Assembly (NCBI GenBank): GCA_002361595.1
Contig: DETJ01000001.1
Coordinates: 1-36,994, forward strand
DNA: 36,994 nucleotides
Direction of reading: 5' to 3'
DNA from: Patescibacteria group bacterium UBA3291
GTDB taxonomy: Bacteria; Patescibacteriota; Gracilibacteria; Absconditabacterales; Absconditicoccaceae
The translations under genes and the position numbers were made by a program. Positions 1 through 9,288 of this stretch are shown in pieces (position 1 is the stretch's first letter; the number at the start of each line of letters is the position of its first letter). The notes under the pieces were generated by a model. That model saw only the letters and a program-made list of their open reading frames with translations. It was not told the DNA's origin and searched no databases.

Positions 1-81
1 AATCATCACAAGAGATTGATTCATGTAATGGCTCAGAATAGTAGTAATCCTAACATTAATAATAACATTCCTATAAACTAG
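1..81 (+). CDS. 3' end of an unidentified protein (partial)
   Basis: Frame 1 is open from the window edge to TAG at 79-81 and gives the last 26 residues of a protein whose start lies outside the window. The tail is basic at first (NHHKRLIHVMAQ) and ends in an Asn/Pro/Ile-rich stretch. Nothing in it identifies a family. The next gene on this side is on the opposite strand, so the two are convergent, with the hairpin cluster at 183-371 between them. Confidence 0.45.
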   Translation, partial: NHHKRLIHVMAQNSSNPNINNNIPIN

Positions 82-182
82 ATAGAAAATAAAAATGTCA
101 TAACAATTTAATTGTAGAATATTGCTACCGAAAGTCAAGAAAATCTGAATGTGTATTGTGTCCCTTTGAAACGGTGGGCTAG

Positions 183-371
183 AAAGCCTTCCCTTAGTAA
201 GGGAGGTGGTGAATGTAGTGAACCGGTGGGATTTTGCTCCTTTTTAAAGGAGCTGTCCGTAGGACTGAGGATTTTAATCCCCCTGTCGCTATGCTCCTTC
301 CCCCCTTAATAAGGGGGGACTGAACTAAAATCCCCTCGGCTTTGCCGTATCCCCTTTAAAAAGGGGAGAAA
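183..371. repeat. cluster of perfect GC-rich hairpins between convergent genes (MITE-like or multiple terminators)
   Basis: Four short perfect palindromes with A/T-rich loops follow one another: CCTTCCCTT/AAGGGAGG at 187-206, GCTCCTTT/AAAGGAGC at 236-253, CCCCCCTT/AAGGGGGG at 300-318 and TCCCCTTT/AAAGGGGA at 350-367. A longer imperfect inverted repeat encloses two of them: CCGGTGGGATTTT near 223-235 against AAAATCCCCTCGG near 327-339. The stretch is visibly richer in G+C than the surrounding genome. No reading frame of note crosses it. It may act as a terminator for both flanking convergent genes, or be a dispersed intergenic repeat; one copy cannot decide. Confidence 0.6.
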
Positions 372-385
372 TATTCTACTAATTC

Positions 386-751
386 CTACTCCCCTCTAAG
401 CCAAGCATTAAGCTCTGGAAGTGTATACAATTCAGGACATGGATTGTATGTATCAGGTTTGAAATATACCCTATCTTTAGAAGCTTCTACATGTCTTTTG
501 TATTTAAATCTACATAATGCCTTTTTTCGTTTTAGTTCAAATTCCGCTGTTCAGCATTTACCTGCACATTTCTCATTAAGAGAGCGGTAAAATTCTAGAT
601 CTTCTACATTTTCAATTTCTGATAAATCGTACATCATGCAACGCCTTTGGATATTTTTACAACGAACTTTATCTCGATACAAAAATGCTGCGATTCATAA
701 TCAAATCAGTACTCAGATTATAATCAGGATTATTCGTTTCTTTTTTGTCAT
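386..751 (-). CDS. small membrane-anchored protein of unknown function
   Basis: Encodes 121 residues when UGA is read as Gly. The N-terminus MTKKRIILIII followed by GVLIGLGIAAFLY (three Gly from UGA) is a single membrane helix with positive inside charges, so the rest, a hydrophilic domain with several Cys (KVRCKN, RRCMM, EKCAGKCG, ALCRF, NPCPE), probably lies outside the membrane. The start is set by the ATG that overlaps the aspS stop (TAATG), the usual sign of translational coupling. It is the last gene of the gatC-aspS operon. I do not recognise the family. A standard-code reading would find only a short fragment starting at an internal Met. Confidence 0.75.
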
Positions 752-2568
752 TATTCAGGTTTTTTAATCATCTGTAACCCTAAATCATTTAACAATTGAT
801 CATCAATTTCTGATGGAGATCCGAACATTGGATCACGATATTTCTGATTTTTAGGGAATGCGATTACTTCACGAATATTCTCTTTTCCTGTAAATACCAT
901 AACCATTCTATCTAGTCAGAATGCACATCATCCGTGAGGTGGTACTCAGAATGTGAAACATTTCAAAATATGACCAAATCTGAACTGAATATCTTTTTCT
1001 TCTAATCAAAGAATAGTAAATATAGCATGTTGAAGTTTCTGGTCGTGGATTCTGATACTTCATCATCAGATTTCATATCACATAGCGACTATATCATAAG
1101 AATCTGATTCCATAGTAGTAAGTTTTTCTATATCATCTTCAGTTAATTTATATCCATTTCTCATTTTTTCTGCGAGTTCGATTAAGTATGAAATATGTTC
1201 ATCCTTTGGTTTAGTGAATGGATGGTGAGTAGAACCAAGTTGTCCATCGCTTCATACTTCGAACATTGGAGCATCTACTACAAATGCAAAATCTAGTAAA
1301 TCTTCCATTCATTCAGTTAGCTTTAATTCTTTGAGTAACTTGATTCTCAATGCTCATAATAATTCAACTACATCAATCCACTCTCAAACCTGGAAGAAGA
1401 TTGTTTCTCAGTTTTTAGCTCATGTAAGAGATAATAATTCTGATTTTAATTCATCTGTTAAGTATTTAGCTAATGATCATTTAGGTCATTCAGATTCATC
1501 TAAGATTAAGTATAATAATCATTTTCCTCAGTTTTCTTTGATAACTGGTTCTAATTGTTTCTCAATTTCTCAACGAGTAAACTGTTTTGGAGCAACTAAA
1601 GCTTTAACACATTTAGCACTATTTAATAATGAGAAATCTACTTTTTTAGCCCAATCTGAAACATCTACGAAAGCTAATCATTCATAACGAAGATCGGGTT
1701 TATCGCTTCCATATTTATCCATAGCTTCTTTCCATTTTATAACTGGAAATTTCTGATTTTTAATTTTTTTATTAGGAAATTGCTTTGTCATTTCTATGAA
1801 ATATTCTTCCATAATTTGAAGAACATCTGGCTCTTCTACAAATGACATTTCAAAATCGACCTGAGTAAATTCTGGCTGACGATCTCATCTAGGATCTTCA
1901 TCACGGAAACATCTAGCGATTTGGATATATCTATCATATCATGCTACCATAAGCATTTGTTTATATTGCTGTGGAGACTGCGGAAGAACGAAAAATTTTC
2001 ATTGATCAAATCTAGCAGGCACTACAAATTCACGAGATCATTCTGGAGTATTTTTTGTGAAACATGGAGTTTCGAAATATGCAAAGTCTTTATTGTGAAA
2101 GAATGATACAGTATTGCAGAATAATGTATCTCTAGCCATCATAGTTTCACGAAGTGTTTTTCTACGAAGGTCTAGATAACGGTATTCTAATCTCAAATCC
2201 TCTCCTACAGCATTCTCATTATCGATTGTGAATGGCAGTTCTGCACAAGTGGAAATGATTTTTACTTTTGATGGATTGATTTCTACTTCTCATGTAGCCA
2301 TATCTTTATTTATCATATTATCAGGTCTAGCTACCACTTTTCAAACGATTTGCAAAACATATTCAGCCTTTATATCTTCTAAATTTCATCATTCACAAGA
2401 AAAATCTGATTTTGGATCTATTGTGATCTGTGTAATTCAATAACGATCACGAAGATCTATAAATGTTAGTCATCATAAATTTCTTACTCTATTAGCCCAT
2501 CAAGCTATAGTAACTTCCTGTCCTACTGAAGATTTATTCAATTCTCCACAAGTGTGTGTACGATACAT
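751..2568 (-). CDS. aspS: aspartyl-tRNA synthetase, probably non-discriminating (Asp/Asn)
   Basis: Class II synthetase that charges tRNA with aspartate. It has 605 residues, close to bacterial AspRS (about 590) with the inserted GAD domain. The N-terminal OB fold shows AGWANRVRNLGG then FIDLRDR at about residues 21-42. Motif 2 (ARCFRDEDPRGDRQPEFTQ) begins at about residue 218. Motif 3 is FGVPPHGGCAFGLDR near 540-554, followed by GKENIREVIAFPK. Many of these invariant glycines are UGA, which makes this gene the best proof of the recoded code. It lies downstream of gatC in one operon. That pairing suggests that Asp-tRNA(Asn) made by this enzyme is amidated by GatCAB, as in organisms lacking AsnRS; the inference rests on context, not on a discriminating residue. 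Confidence 0.97.
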
Positions 2569-2596
2569 GATTATTTATTATTAGATATAAAGTTTA

Positions 2597-2881
2597 TTAT
2601 TCTCAAATTGCTGAATTTACCTGAATCGCATGATTTACCTGACGCTCAGGAATAACATTAGTTTCTACCAAATCCATTCACTCAAAATCCTTTTGGTCTG
2701 TAAAACATATAATTGGCTCATCATCTTCTACATCTATATCTCATTCAGGAAGTGGAAATGATGCAAAGTCATCAAACATATCTTTCATAGAATTGAAATA
2801 ATCTAAGAATGCTGGCTTTTGATCTTCTGGTAATTCAATTGCTGTAAGTTTTAGTAATTTTTGTAATTGTTCTGGAGTCAT
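2597..2881 (-). CDS. gatC: aspartyl/glutamyl-tRNA amidotransferase subunit C (GatC-like)
   Basis: 94 residues, the usual size of GatC, the small subunit that holds GatA and GatB together for amidation of mischarged Asp-tRNA(Asn) or Glu-tRNA(Gln). The N-terminal half (TPEQLQKLLKLTAIELPEDQ, then FLDYFNSMKDMFDDF) matches the GatC pattern of a helix carrying LA.L.L..EE followed by a second helix. The acidic middle and the C-terminal PERQVNHAIQVNSAI resemble the R.D.V....... tail of the family. Identity rests on this pattern, on size and on the neighbouring aspS 28 bases downstream. A promoter with TTGAAA and TATTCT lies just upstream, so this is probably the first gene of the operon. Confidence 0.72.
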
Positions 2882-2914
2882 CAAGTTTTAACATAGTTAA
2901 TAAATCTGACTTTT

Positions 2915-2942
2915 AGAATAATATTTTTGGTTCATCTTTCAA
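2915..2942 (-). promoter_or_regulatory. promoter of the gatC-aspS operon
   Basis: On the minus strand TTGAAA (2942-2937) is followed after 16 bases by TATTCT (2920-2915), about 35 bases before the gatC start. It lies between the terminator of the upstream gene and gatC, where a promoter is needed. Confidence 0.5.
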
Positions 2943-2953
2943 GTATAACTTGC

Positions 2954-2985
2954 AAAAAAAAGGATGGTATTTCTACCACCCTTTA
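2954..2985 (-). terminator. intrinsic terminator of the 259-residue membrane protein gene
   Basis: Minus-strand hairpin AGGGTGGTA / TACCATCCT (one mismatch, 4-base loop) followed by a run of eight T. It follows the stop of the gene ending at 3007. Confidence 0.85.
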
Positions 2986-3006
2986 TATAAGAATTTAGAT
3001 TCTGAA

Positions 3007-3786
3007 CTAAGCTTCAACTACAGTACTTTCTTCTTTTCCTTGATATTTTGAGCTTCCAAATCCAAGGATTAAGATACAGATTGGATAGAATAATACGAAC
3101 AAAATAGATGTAAATACTCCCCATCCGAATTTTCTAGCAAACTTGAATGTTACTACGATGTATATGATTCAAACAATAGCACTTCCTATATTTGTAAGTA
3201 ATTGTTGCTGATCTGGAATGAATGCAGCAATAATTCACATAACAACTGCAATTAGTATACCATACCAGAACCAATTTTTCATTCCTGCTATCTTATATTC
3301 GATATAGAAATGATAAATAGGGATTATAGCTTTCCATCCAGCTTCTCCAGCTTTAGTAAATGCTTTCCATAAAGCTATAGTTTTAATTAACCACCAAACA
3401 AAACCAATTATACAAGCGATTAAACCAAAACCTGCAAAAATTGCAGCTAAACCAATTGCTGCAGCTGCTTTTTCTTCATCAGTAGTGAATTGAGCATTAA
3501 ATTCATCTGTAATACCAGGGTTCTCCTCTTCAAGAGCTCACAAAACTTCATTCAATCCAGCATTTAAATCGTTTACCATTTCTGGATTCTCTGCAAAAAT
3601 TTGTTCTAATGACTGTTCGTCACTCGCAACTTCTTCTGCAATAGGAGTTTCTTCCTCTACAGCAACTTCTTCTGCAACGATTGGTTCTTCGTCAATTGCA
3701 ACAGCATTTTCTTCTTGGGCATAAATAGGTGTAGCAACAAATGCTAATAACCCAAGAGCAGCGAATAAAGATAATAATTTTTTCAT
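3007..3786 (-). CDS. secreted/membrane protein with acidic N-terminal domain and DUF5684-like membrane core
   Basis: 259 residues. A signal peptide (MKKLLSLFAALGLLAFVATPIYA, cleavage after AYA-like IYA) is followed by a very acidic segment rich in EE/VA repeats (about residues 24-75), then about four hydrophobic segments. The membrane part contains WKAFTKAGEAGWKAIIPIY followed by H and an aromatic-rich stretch. That W-K-A-[IL]-[IV]-P-.-Y-[NH] signature occurs in a family of small bacterial membrane proteins (DUF5684, sometimes called signal peptidase I-like), though no Ser/Lys catalytic pair is visible. Glycine codons include three UGA. A terminator follows directly. The function is unknown; the acidic region could be an extracytoplasmic spacer. 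Confidence 0.75.
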
Positions 3787-3902
3787 GAAAATAATGTATT
3801 AAAATATAAAAAAATAATATACAAGATGTATTATGTAATATAATTAACTGTAATTTCAATAGAAAATAAAGATTTTTATAATATTTAATTAATTTTTCAA
3901 AA

Positions 3903-3938
3903 AGAAAAAAGCTGAAATGGCATTACAAATCAGCTTCT
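3903..3938 (-). terminator. intrinsic terminator ending the candidate ncRNA
   Basis: Minus-strand stem AAGCTGA / TCAGCTT followed by TTTTTT. It belongs to the AGCTGA terminator type seen several times in this window. No gene on the minus strand other than the candidate RNA would need it. Confidence 0.75.
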
Positions 3939-4505
3939 TCTCCCACTTTTCTTCTAAAAATGAAGAAATAAAATGGAATAAGAAGAGTAAATTATACACA
4001 AACAACATAATGTTGTTACCTGAGAAAATTAATCAGGCAATCCTGAAACAATCTCTGGAATGAATTATATTACTTAACCTTTCAATTTCTCGATGTACTT
4101 TTGAAAAGCATAACCGATCCCTTTATTTTTTCCAAAGCTACCGATGTCGAAAAAATGGAAATTCAGCAAGCAAATAACTGAATGAGTAGGTAAAATAACT
4201 AATCCAAATTGAAGTGAATTATTCAAATCCCTATAAAAAGCACAACTTAGGTGAAAGGGATGATAGCGTTTTGTTTTTGTTTAGTGTACTTTTTTTATCA
4301 CTTATCATGTATTCATAATGAATCATCAGATAAGGATTCAGATTTAATAAAAATCTGACATGGAATAAAAATAATACATTCAATAAAATCAATTCTTTGA
4401 TTCTATACTATAAATAGCAAAGAATCACCAGTCATTCTGTATAATTTGAAAGAACTCTTCTGCCAATAAGACACTTGATATAAAACAAAAAATGTTTTAT
4501 TGACG
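3903..4505 (-). ncRNA. candidate long structured non-coding RNA (unknown class)
   Basis: A consensus-quality minus-strand promoter ends at 4511 and a strong intrinsic terminator lies at 3903-3938. Between them about 600 bases hold no convincing reading frame even with UGA open: every minus frame is broken by several UAA/UAG, and the longest open stretch (4077-4280) has no ATG. The predicted transcript is full of short perfect stems, for example ATAAAACA/TGTTTTAT directly at its 5' end, TCAGATTT/AAATCTGA, ATCCCT/AGGGAT, TTCAG/CTGAA, TCAGG/CCTGA and AACAACAT/ATGTTGTT. I looked for signatures of tmRNA (tRNA-like ends, T-loop, CCA), RNase P RNA (GAGGAAAGTCC core), SRP RNA and 6S RNA and saw none. 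It may be a divergent copy of one of these or a new RNA. An alternative is a degraded gene under a live promoter. Confidence 0.5.
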
Positions 4506-4510
4506 ATGTA

Positions 4511-4539
4511 AGTATACTCCAATCATCCTTTTTTGTCAA
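4511..4539 (-). promoter_or_regulatory. strong sigma70-type promoter of the candidate ncRNA
   Basis: Minus strand: TTGACA (4539-4534), exactly 17 bases, then TATACT (4516-4511). The expected start is near 4503-4506, just before the first hairpin. It is among the best consensus matches in the window, yet it is not followed by a gene. Confidence 0.75.
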
Positions 4540-4611
4540 ATTTTTCTGAACTTTTTTTCTTTTAATTTTGTTAACTGATATTTCCTTGGGAAATTTATCA
4601 ATTTTAAATAG

Positions 4612-4639
4612 TTGACATTTATTGTAAAATAATTATTCT
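4612..4639 (+). promoter_or_regulatory. promoter of the 115-residue protein gene
   Basis: TTGACA at 4612-4617, 16 bases, TATTCT at 4634-4639, about 110 bases before the ATG at 4750. The long A-rich leader contains AGAAAAGG close to the start codon. Confidence 0.5.
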
Positions 4640-4749
4640 ATATATGTAGGTATATGAATTTTAATTATATTGAAATCATAAATTTAAGCTTTAAAAAATA
4701 AATTAAATACTAAAAAACAAATAATTAAACAAATAGAAAAGGTAAAATT

Positions 4750-5097
4750 ATGAAACAGCAAACTGTTGAGAAGATTCTGATATTGGTTTGTGTAGCCGGT
4801 ATCATCTTGTTGGCGAAACATTTTGTCAACAAACAGATGCATCTTGATGAGCAGAGAAAAGCTCACGTAGACTCTCTGGAAATGGTTGCCTTGAAAGTCG
4901 ACTCTCTCGAGAAGGTCATTTCATTCTTTGAGATTCAGCATCCTGACTGGGAGCTGGAAATCAATGCCAACTGCAAAGATTTTGCTAAGGATTTCGAGAA
5001 GGGATTCAGCAAAGACTCTCTCGTCAAAGTTGTTATCGTAGGTACAACGAATGGTGATGGTAGTCTAAAATGGCTAATCAGGACTCGACAGAATTAA
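4750..5097 (+). CDS. small membrane-anchored coiled-coil protein, probably foreign
   Basis: 115 residues beginning MKQQTVEKILILVCVAGIILLA, one membrane helix, then a Leu/Val/Lys heptad-like stretch (VDSLEMVALKVDSLEKV, about residues 40-56) and a soluble tail. It has its own promoter and terminator and is thus a one-gene unit. Its codons differ from the neighbours: five glycines are four GGT and one GGA with no UGA, and CTC, CTG, GTC, GAG and GCC are frequent while the rest of the window strongly prefers A/T-ending codons. This points to recent transfer from a standard-code organism. The gene translates identically in either code. I do not recognise the family. Confidence 0.8.
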   Translation: MKQQTVEKILILVCVAGIILLAKHFVNKQMHLDEQRKAHVDSLEMVALKVDSLEKVISFFEIQHPDWELEINANCKDFAKDFEKGFSKDSLVKVVIVGTTNGDGSLKWLIRTRQN

Positions 5098-5122
5098 ATC
5101 CAATTGCGATTAAAAGTTTATC

Positions 5123-5155
5123 ACTAGCAGGCTTTATAAGTCTGCTAGTTTTTTA
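5123..5155 (+). terminator. intrinsic terminator after the 115-residue protein gene
   Basis: Stem ACTAGCAG / CTGCTAGT with an 11-base loop followed by TTTTTT. Confidence 0.88.
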
Positions 5156-5170
5156 TGAAAGATTTATTGT

Positions 5171-5198
5171 TTGCTTTTTAAGGATAGATTGATATTAT
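5171..5198 (+). promoter_or_regulatory. promoter of psd (TTGC type)
   Basis: TTGCTT at 5171-5176, 16 bases, TATTAT at 5193-5198; the ATG is 18 bases further on, so the leader would be very short. Confidence 0.6.
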
Positions 5199-5216
5199 GA
5201 ACGTTAGTTAAATTTT

Positions 5217-5936
5217 ATGAATAAAATTTCAATCTTTATGAAAAAATATAAGTTTAAAATGGCAATAAGGTGGATATTTTGGATACTTGTAATTATAATA
5301 GTTTGCTGTATAGCATTTTATAGATGTTATTTCTTACGTCAACCTTATCGTAAAGTACCAAATGATGAAAATTTGTTTGTAAGCCCAGCTAATGGAGAGA
5401 TTATTGCGATTATAGAAAATCCTACAGAAGATACTGTAATATACAAAGATAATAATCACGTATTAGATCATTTTATAGATGGAATTGGTAGCTGAGCAAC
5501 TATGGTTTCGATTATGATGACTCCCCTAGATGTTCACTATCAACGTTCTCCAAATAATGCAACTTTGATTGAAGAAAAATATGTCCGTGGAAGAAGACGT
5601 AATGCAATGAAAACTGATCCAACGATGAAATCTACTCTCCAAAATGAATATAATGCAATGCTTTTTGAGGCAGATAATTGAGTACGTTATAGAATAGTTC
5701 AAATTGCGTGAACTATGGCTAGAAGAATCGTTTCTTTCGTAGATATTGATGATGAAGTCGATCAGTGAGAAGTTATTTGATTAATCAGATTTGGATCTCA
5801 GGTTACAATTATATTTGATAGTAATGTGGAAGTTATTGCTAAAATATGAGATAAAGTAGTAGATGGAGAAACTGTTTTGGCAAAAATGAAAGCAGTTGGA
5901 AAATCTGATGAGATTGAAGTTTCTGATGTAAAATAG
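5217..5936 (+). CDS. psd: phosphatidylserine decarboxylase proenzyme, short (archaeal-type)
   Basis: 239 residues. Psd converts phosphatidylserine to phosphatidylethanolamine at the membrane and cleaves itself to form a pyruvoyl group. The N-terminus has a membrane helix (RWIFWILVIIIVCCIAF). The family core follows: FVSPANGEI, SIMMTPLDVHYQRSP, IAGTMARRIVSFV and IGLIRFGSQV. Gly193-Ser194 in RFGSQV is the expected autocleavage site, with Ser becoming the pyruvoyl residue of the alpha chain. Several conserved Gly (GIGSG, AGTMARR, IGLIRFG) include UGA codons, so a standard reading stops at residue 93. It has its own TTGC-type promoter and a terminator. No phosphatidylserine synthase lies nearby, so the substrate may come from elsewhere in the genome or from a host cell. 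Confidence 0.93.
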
Positions 5937-5963
5937 TAATTTGAATTTAATTTTCGATCAAAT

Positions 5964-5999
5964 AAAAAGTCTGGCTCAAAAAAAAAGTCAGATTTTTTT
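5964..5999 (+). terminator. intrinsic terminator after psd
   Basis: Stem TCTGGC / GTCAGA (one G-T pair) with an A-rich loop followed by TTTTTTT. The last T residues are also the first bases of the next gene's -35 box. Confidence 0.75.
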
Positions 6000-6026
6000 G
6001 CTTTTTTTGATATTTTTGAATATCAT
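5998..6026 (+). promoter_or_regulatory. promoter of the first giant paralogue (TTGC type)
   Basis: TTGCTT at 5998-6003, 17 bases, TATCAT at 6021-6026; the ATG at 6056 follows after about 30 bases. Nearly the same sequence, with the same spacer TTTTTGATATTTTTGA, stands before the second paralogue at 9289-9317. Confidence 0.65.
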
Positions 6027-6055
6027 TAGTATGTTTTATCTTTTGATAAAATTTT

Positions 6056-9000
6056 ATGGGTTTAGACTCAAAAAACTGTACAGAATCTAAGGAAATAAAA
6101 TACATAGAACCTGGGCGAACAAGAATTCAGGAAGTCTTTTGTGAAAAGAAATATACTGATAAGTTTTGATTTCTTCAAAGACATGTTTATAATATTTTTT
6201 CAAAATTATATAATAGACGAACCTTATCTTCCCAAAAAAAAGAAGTAATTTTTGATAAAGAATTTATTCAAACTGTCCATGATGATACTACTCTTATAGA
6301 CAAATTCATAAAAAATTCAGAATGAGACAAATGGTATGATTTTGCAATCATTATTGGATTAAGTGAAAATTTAAAAAAGAAGTTGAATAAATTTTTAGAA
6401 AATAAAAATGAAAAATTGGAAGGTGAAAAGAAAAAATTGAAATATGAAAGAATCAGAATAATTCAAGATGAATTTGAATGAGACACTAAATTTTCAGAAG
6501 AATTATATAAAATTTTAGATAAGACTTGTGAAGTTAAATTAAATTGAAAAAAATATTCTTTAAATAAAGACGAAAAAGAACAAGAAAATAATAGAAAGTT
6601 AATATTTTCTCGCGAGTTTATGCAAAGAATACATAACAATCATGAAATTGAAGGGTATATTAGAAAGAATGGTGGTAAATTAGACAAAAAGATAACAGAT
6701 TTAATAAGAAATGAAGCAATAAACTATTTACAAGAAGCAGAAAATATTTCGACAGAAAGGGAAACACAGAATATGAGGGAAGCTGAAAATAGAGTAGTAA
6801 GTTTAAGCAAATCCATATCAGAAGAATTTAAGTGAATGAGCATTGTTCCATCGCTCGATTCAATCGAACCTGCTGCCCAACGTCTCAATATCAACATCCA
6901 TCCTGGCATGGAAAAATATAATGGTGATAAATTTTCACAATTATTTTTGGGTAATAAACAAGCAACTGAAAGACTTAATGAAATTAAATGAATTCTAAGC
7001 AAGAAATGATTACTTATTATTAAGGATGATTATATATTGTCATACATTTTATACCAAAAAGCAAAAAATAACGAAGTACTTGATAGTGCTGAAAAATCAC
7101 AGTTAGTTGCTTATTGAAAGGAAATAGAAAAACGTTCAAACATAGTTGAAAAATATTTAACTGACAACTTAAAGCATGATATTAGTTATCTTAATTGAAT
7201 ATGAAATATTTCTGAAGAAGATAAAAATAAATTTTCAGATAATATAGATGAGTATATCAACCAATCACATGAGTTAGGTAAAAGATTTTCTAATATTTCT
7301 ATACTGGAGGAATCTCAACTTATAGAATTTGATAAAATAGTTGATCAAATACAAAAAGATATGTCATCTTTAGGGAAAACTGATTCTTGAATACTTCATT
7401 TAACAAGTAGACTTGAAAACTATTTAAAAACCGAAGCTATAGATAAAAATGATAAAATATGAGTTGCTATACTATTTGCTCGTATATTACAATGGGATGA
7501 TGTAAGAACGAAAGAAGACATACAAGAATTTATCAACACTATTAAGTGAAAAAATACTAAGTATAAGGAAAGATATGATATTTTTGTAGATGAACGTACA
7601 GAGAGAGATTATGAGCAAAGAACTGAATATGTTGTTAAAACTCTTACTGAAAGATATGAAAGAGCACAAAAATTAGCTGAAGCTAAAAAACATTATGAAT
7701 CTGATTATTCTATAATTTTAAAAACGGATACAGATTCTCAAAATCCATCATGACTACAAATCGCTAATTGAATAGGCAATATCCAAGATAAACTTAATCA
7801 TTATAAAATCAAATCTGATAGAACTGAGCGTGAGAATGCTGCATTAAAATATACGGCATTTGATATCACTTTTAATAATGCATTCAATTTAAATGACCCT
7901 ATTATTCAAAAGCTAGCAGATCTAAAAATAGATTTACGTTCTGAATTATCTAATTACTGAATTTATAATCCAGATAATAATTCATACAATAAAAGCTCTC
8001 GAGATAGATTTATTGCCGACAAACTGTTAAATAAATGATTAACTACTGAAGAAATTGAAAGTTTATGAAAGACTATGGAATCTCTACCTTCTGAAGTTGA
8101 AAAAAATTATGAAATTTTATGTGGAGATTTTGATGCAAATCAAAATAGTTTTGAAAAAATTACTAAAATATACGCTTTAGGTGAAATTATTGATAAAATC
8201 AAATCACTTTTCTCTAATATAAACAGCAGAAAACTCTGAAATTTTATGGGTATTCAATTAGATGAAAGCGAACCAGCTAATGTAGTAGGTGATTGTTTAT
8301 TCTTAAAATGAAAGATAAACTGAACTGAAACTAATATTAAGTATGATTTGCGTACTTGAAAACTTTATATGAATTCCTTCACTGAGCAAACATCCAACCC
8401 TCCTATGATTGTAGTTTGAAATACTAAACCCAGTAGAGAAATCTGAGAACTTGGTTCTTTTGAAGATGCTATTTCTAATATAGATTCCATATTTCATATG
8501 CAAAATGAGGATGAAAATACTGAAAATTTATGAAATAGTGATTTATGAGACTCTCCTAAAAATGACACAAATGCTAATGAAAATCCAGATGTATTAATAA
8601 AGAAAAAACTTACAAATGATCTTGGAAATATATGAAAAATTGTAAAAGAAAAAGCATGAGAGCAGTGAAAAGAAAATAATGTTATCAATGATTTACTGAA
8701 AACTTTTAATATTTTGCCCGATTATTGAGAGCTTAAAGATATAGAGTTTATGTGATGATCCAAATTATTTATTCTATTGGAAAGTATAAAGAATACCAAT
8801 AATGAAAGTGATTTGGTAAAATTTTCCAATCAGATGAAAGAACTTATGTCTATGTGTGAATTATCCCGATGAAAAAATAATGATTCCCCTCACAAGTCAG
8901 AATTTAGTTCTATTACTATTTTCGATATAGATGAAAACAATGCCTCTACCGATATTATTTCTCTTCAAAAAGCCAATAAAAATTTTTTCTTAAATGATTC

Positions 9001-9229
9001 TTGAGAAAAAAAGAAGTTAGAAAGTAGCAAGTCTCATTTTGATTCATCTGTACAATTATCTTTTGCTGATATAATTGTTCAAAAATGTTGTAAAAGCACA
9101 TGAAATTGACGAAAGATTTCTACTGCTGAAATGGAAACTTTTATTAATTCAATAAAATATAACATCTCTGATGGAAAAGACTTGGCAGCTTGTGAAAAAA
9201 TGTTTGAAGATGATTATATGCTCACGTAA
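6056..9229 (+). CDS. giant protein of unknown function, paralogue 1
   Basis: 1057 residues with dozens of in-frame UGA codons, so a standard reading sees only fragments such as 6620-6835. No signal peptide or membrane helix is visible. The protein is hydrophilic, Lys/Glu/Asn-rich and largely helical, with coiled-coil-like stretches at roughly residues 110-250 and 510-550. From about residue 740 it contains a distinct block (GDCLFLKGKINGTETNIKY, then DLRTGKLYMNSF, then IGELGSFEDAI) that recurs in the next gene. A C-terminal region (LLKTFNIL near 883, and onward) is also shared. An acidic/Asn-rich linker separates the two. It has its own promoter. I know of no family for it. Possible roles, a scaffold or host-interaction effector, are speculation. 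Confidence 0.88.
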
Positions 9230-9288
9230 ATTTATTACTTTCTTTGGCAAATATTAATATTTATTCAAATAAAAAAGTCTGATTTTTT

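Noticed and set aside
3917..4177. 86-codon plus-strand frame with ATG at 3917 (UGA open)
   Set aside because: It starts inside the terminator hairpin of the minus-strand unit, its protein looks random (SFFSHFSSK, CTFEKHNRSLYFF) and no plus-strand promoter precedes it.
6836..6838. Apparent frequent frameshifts or nonsense mutations in most genes
   Set aside because: All interruptions are UGA; reading UGA as Gly restores full-length families with conserved motifs, so they are not pseudogenes.
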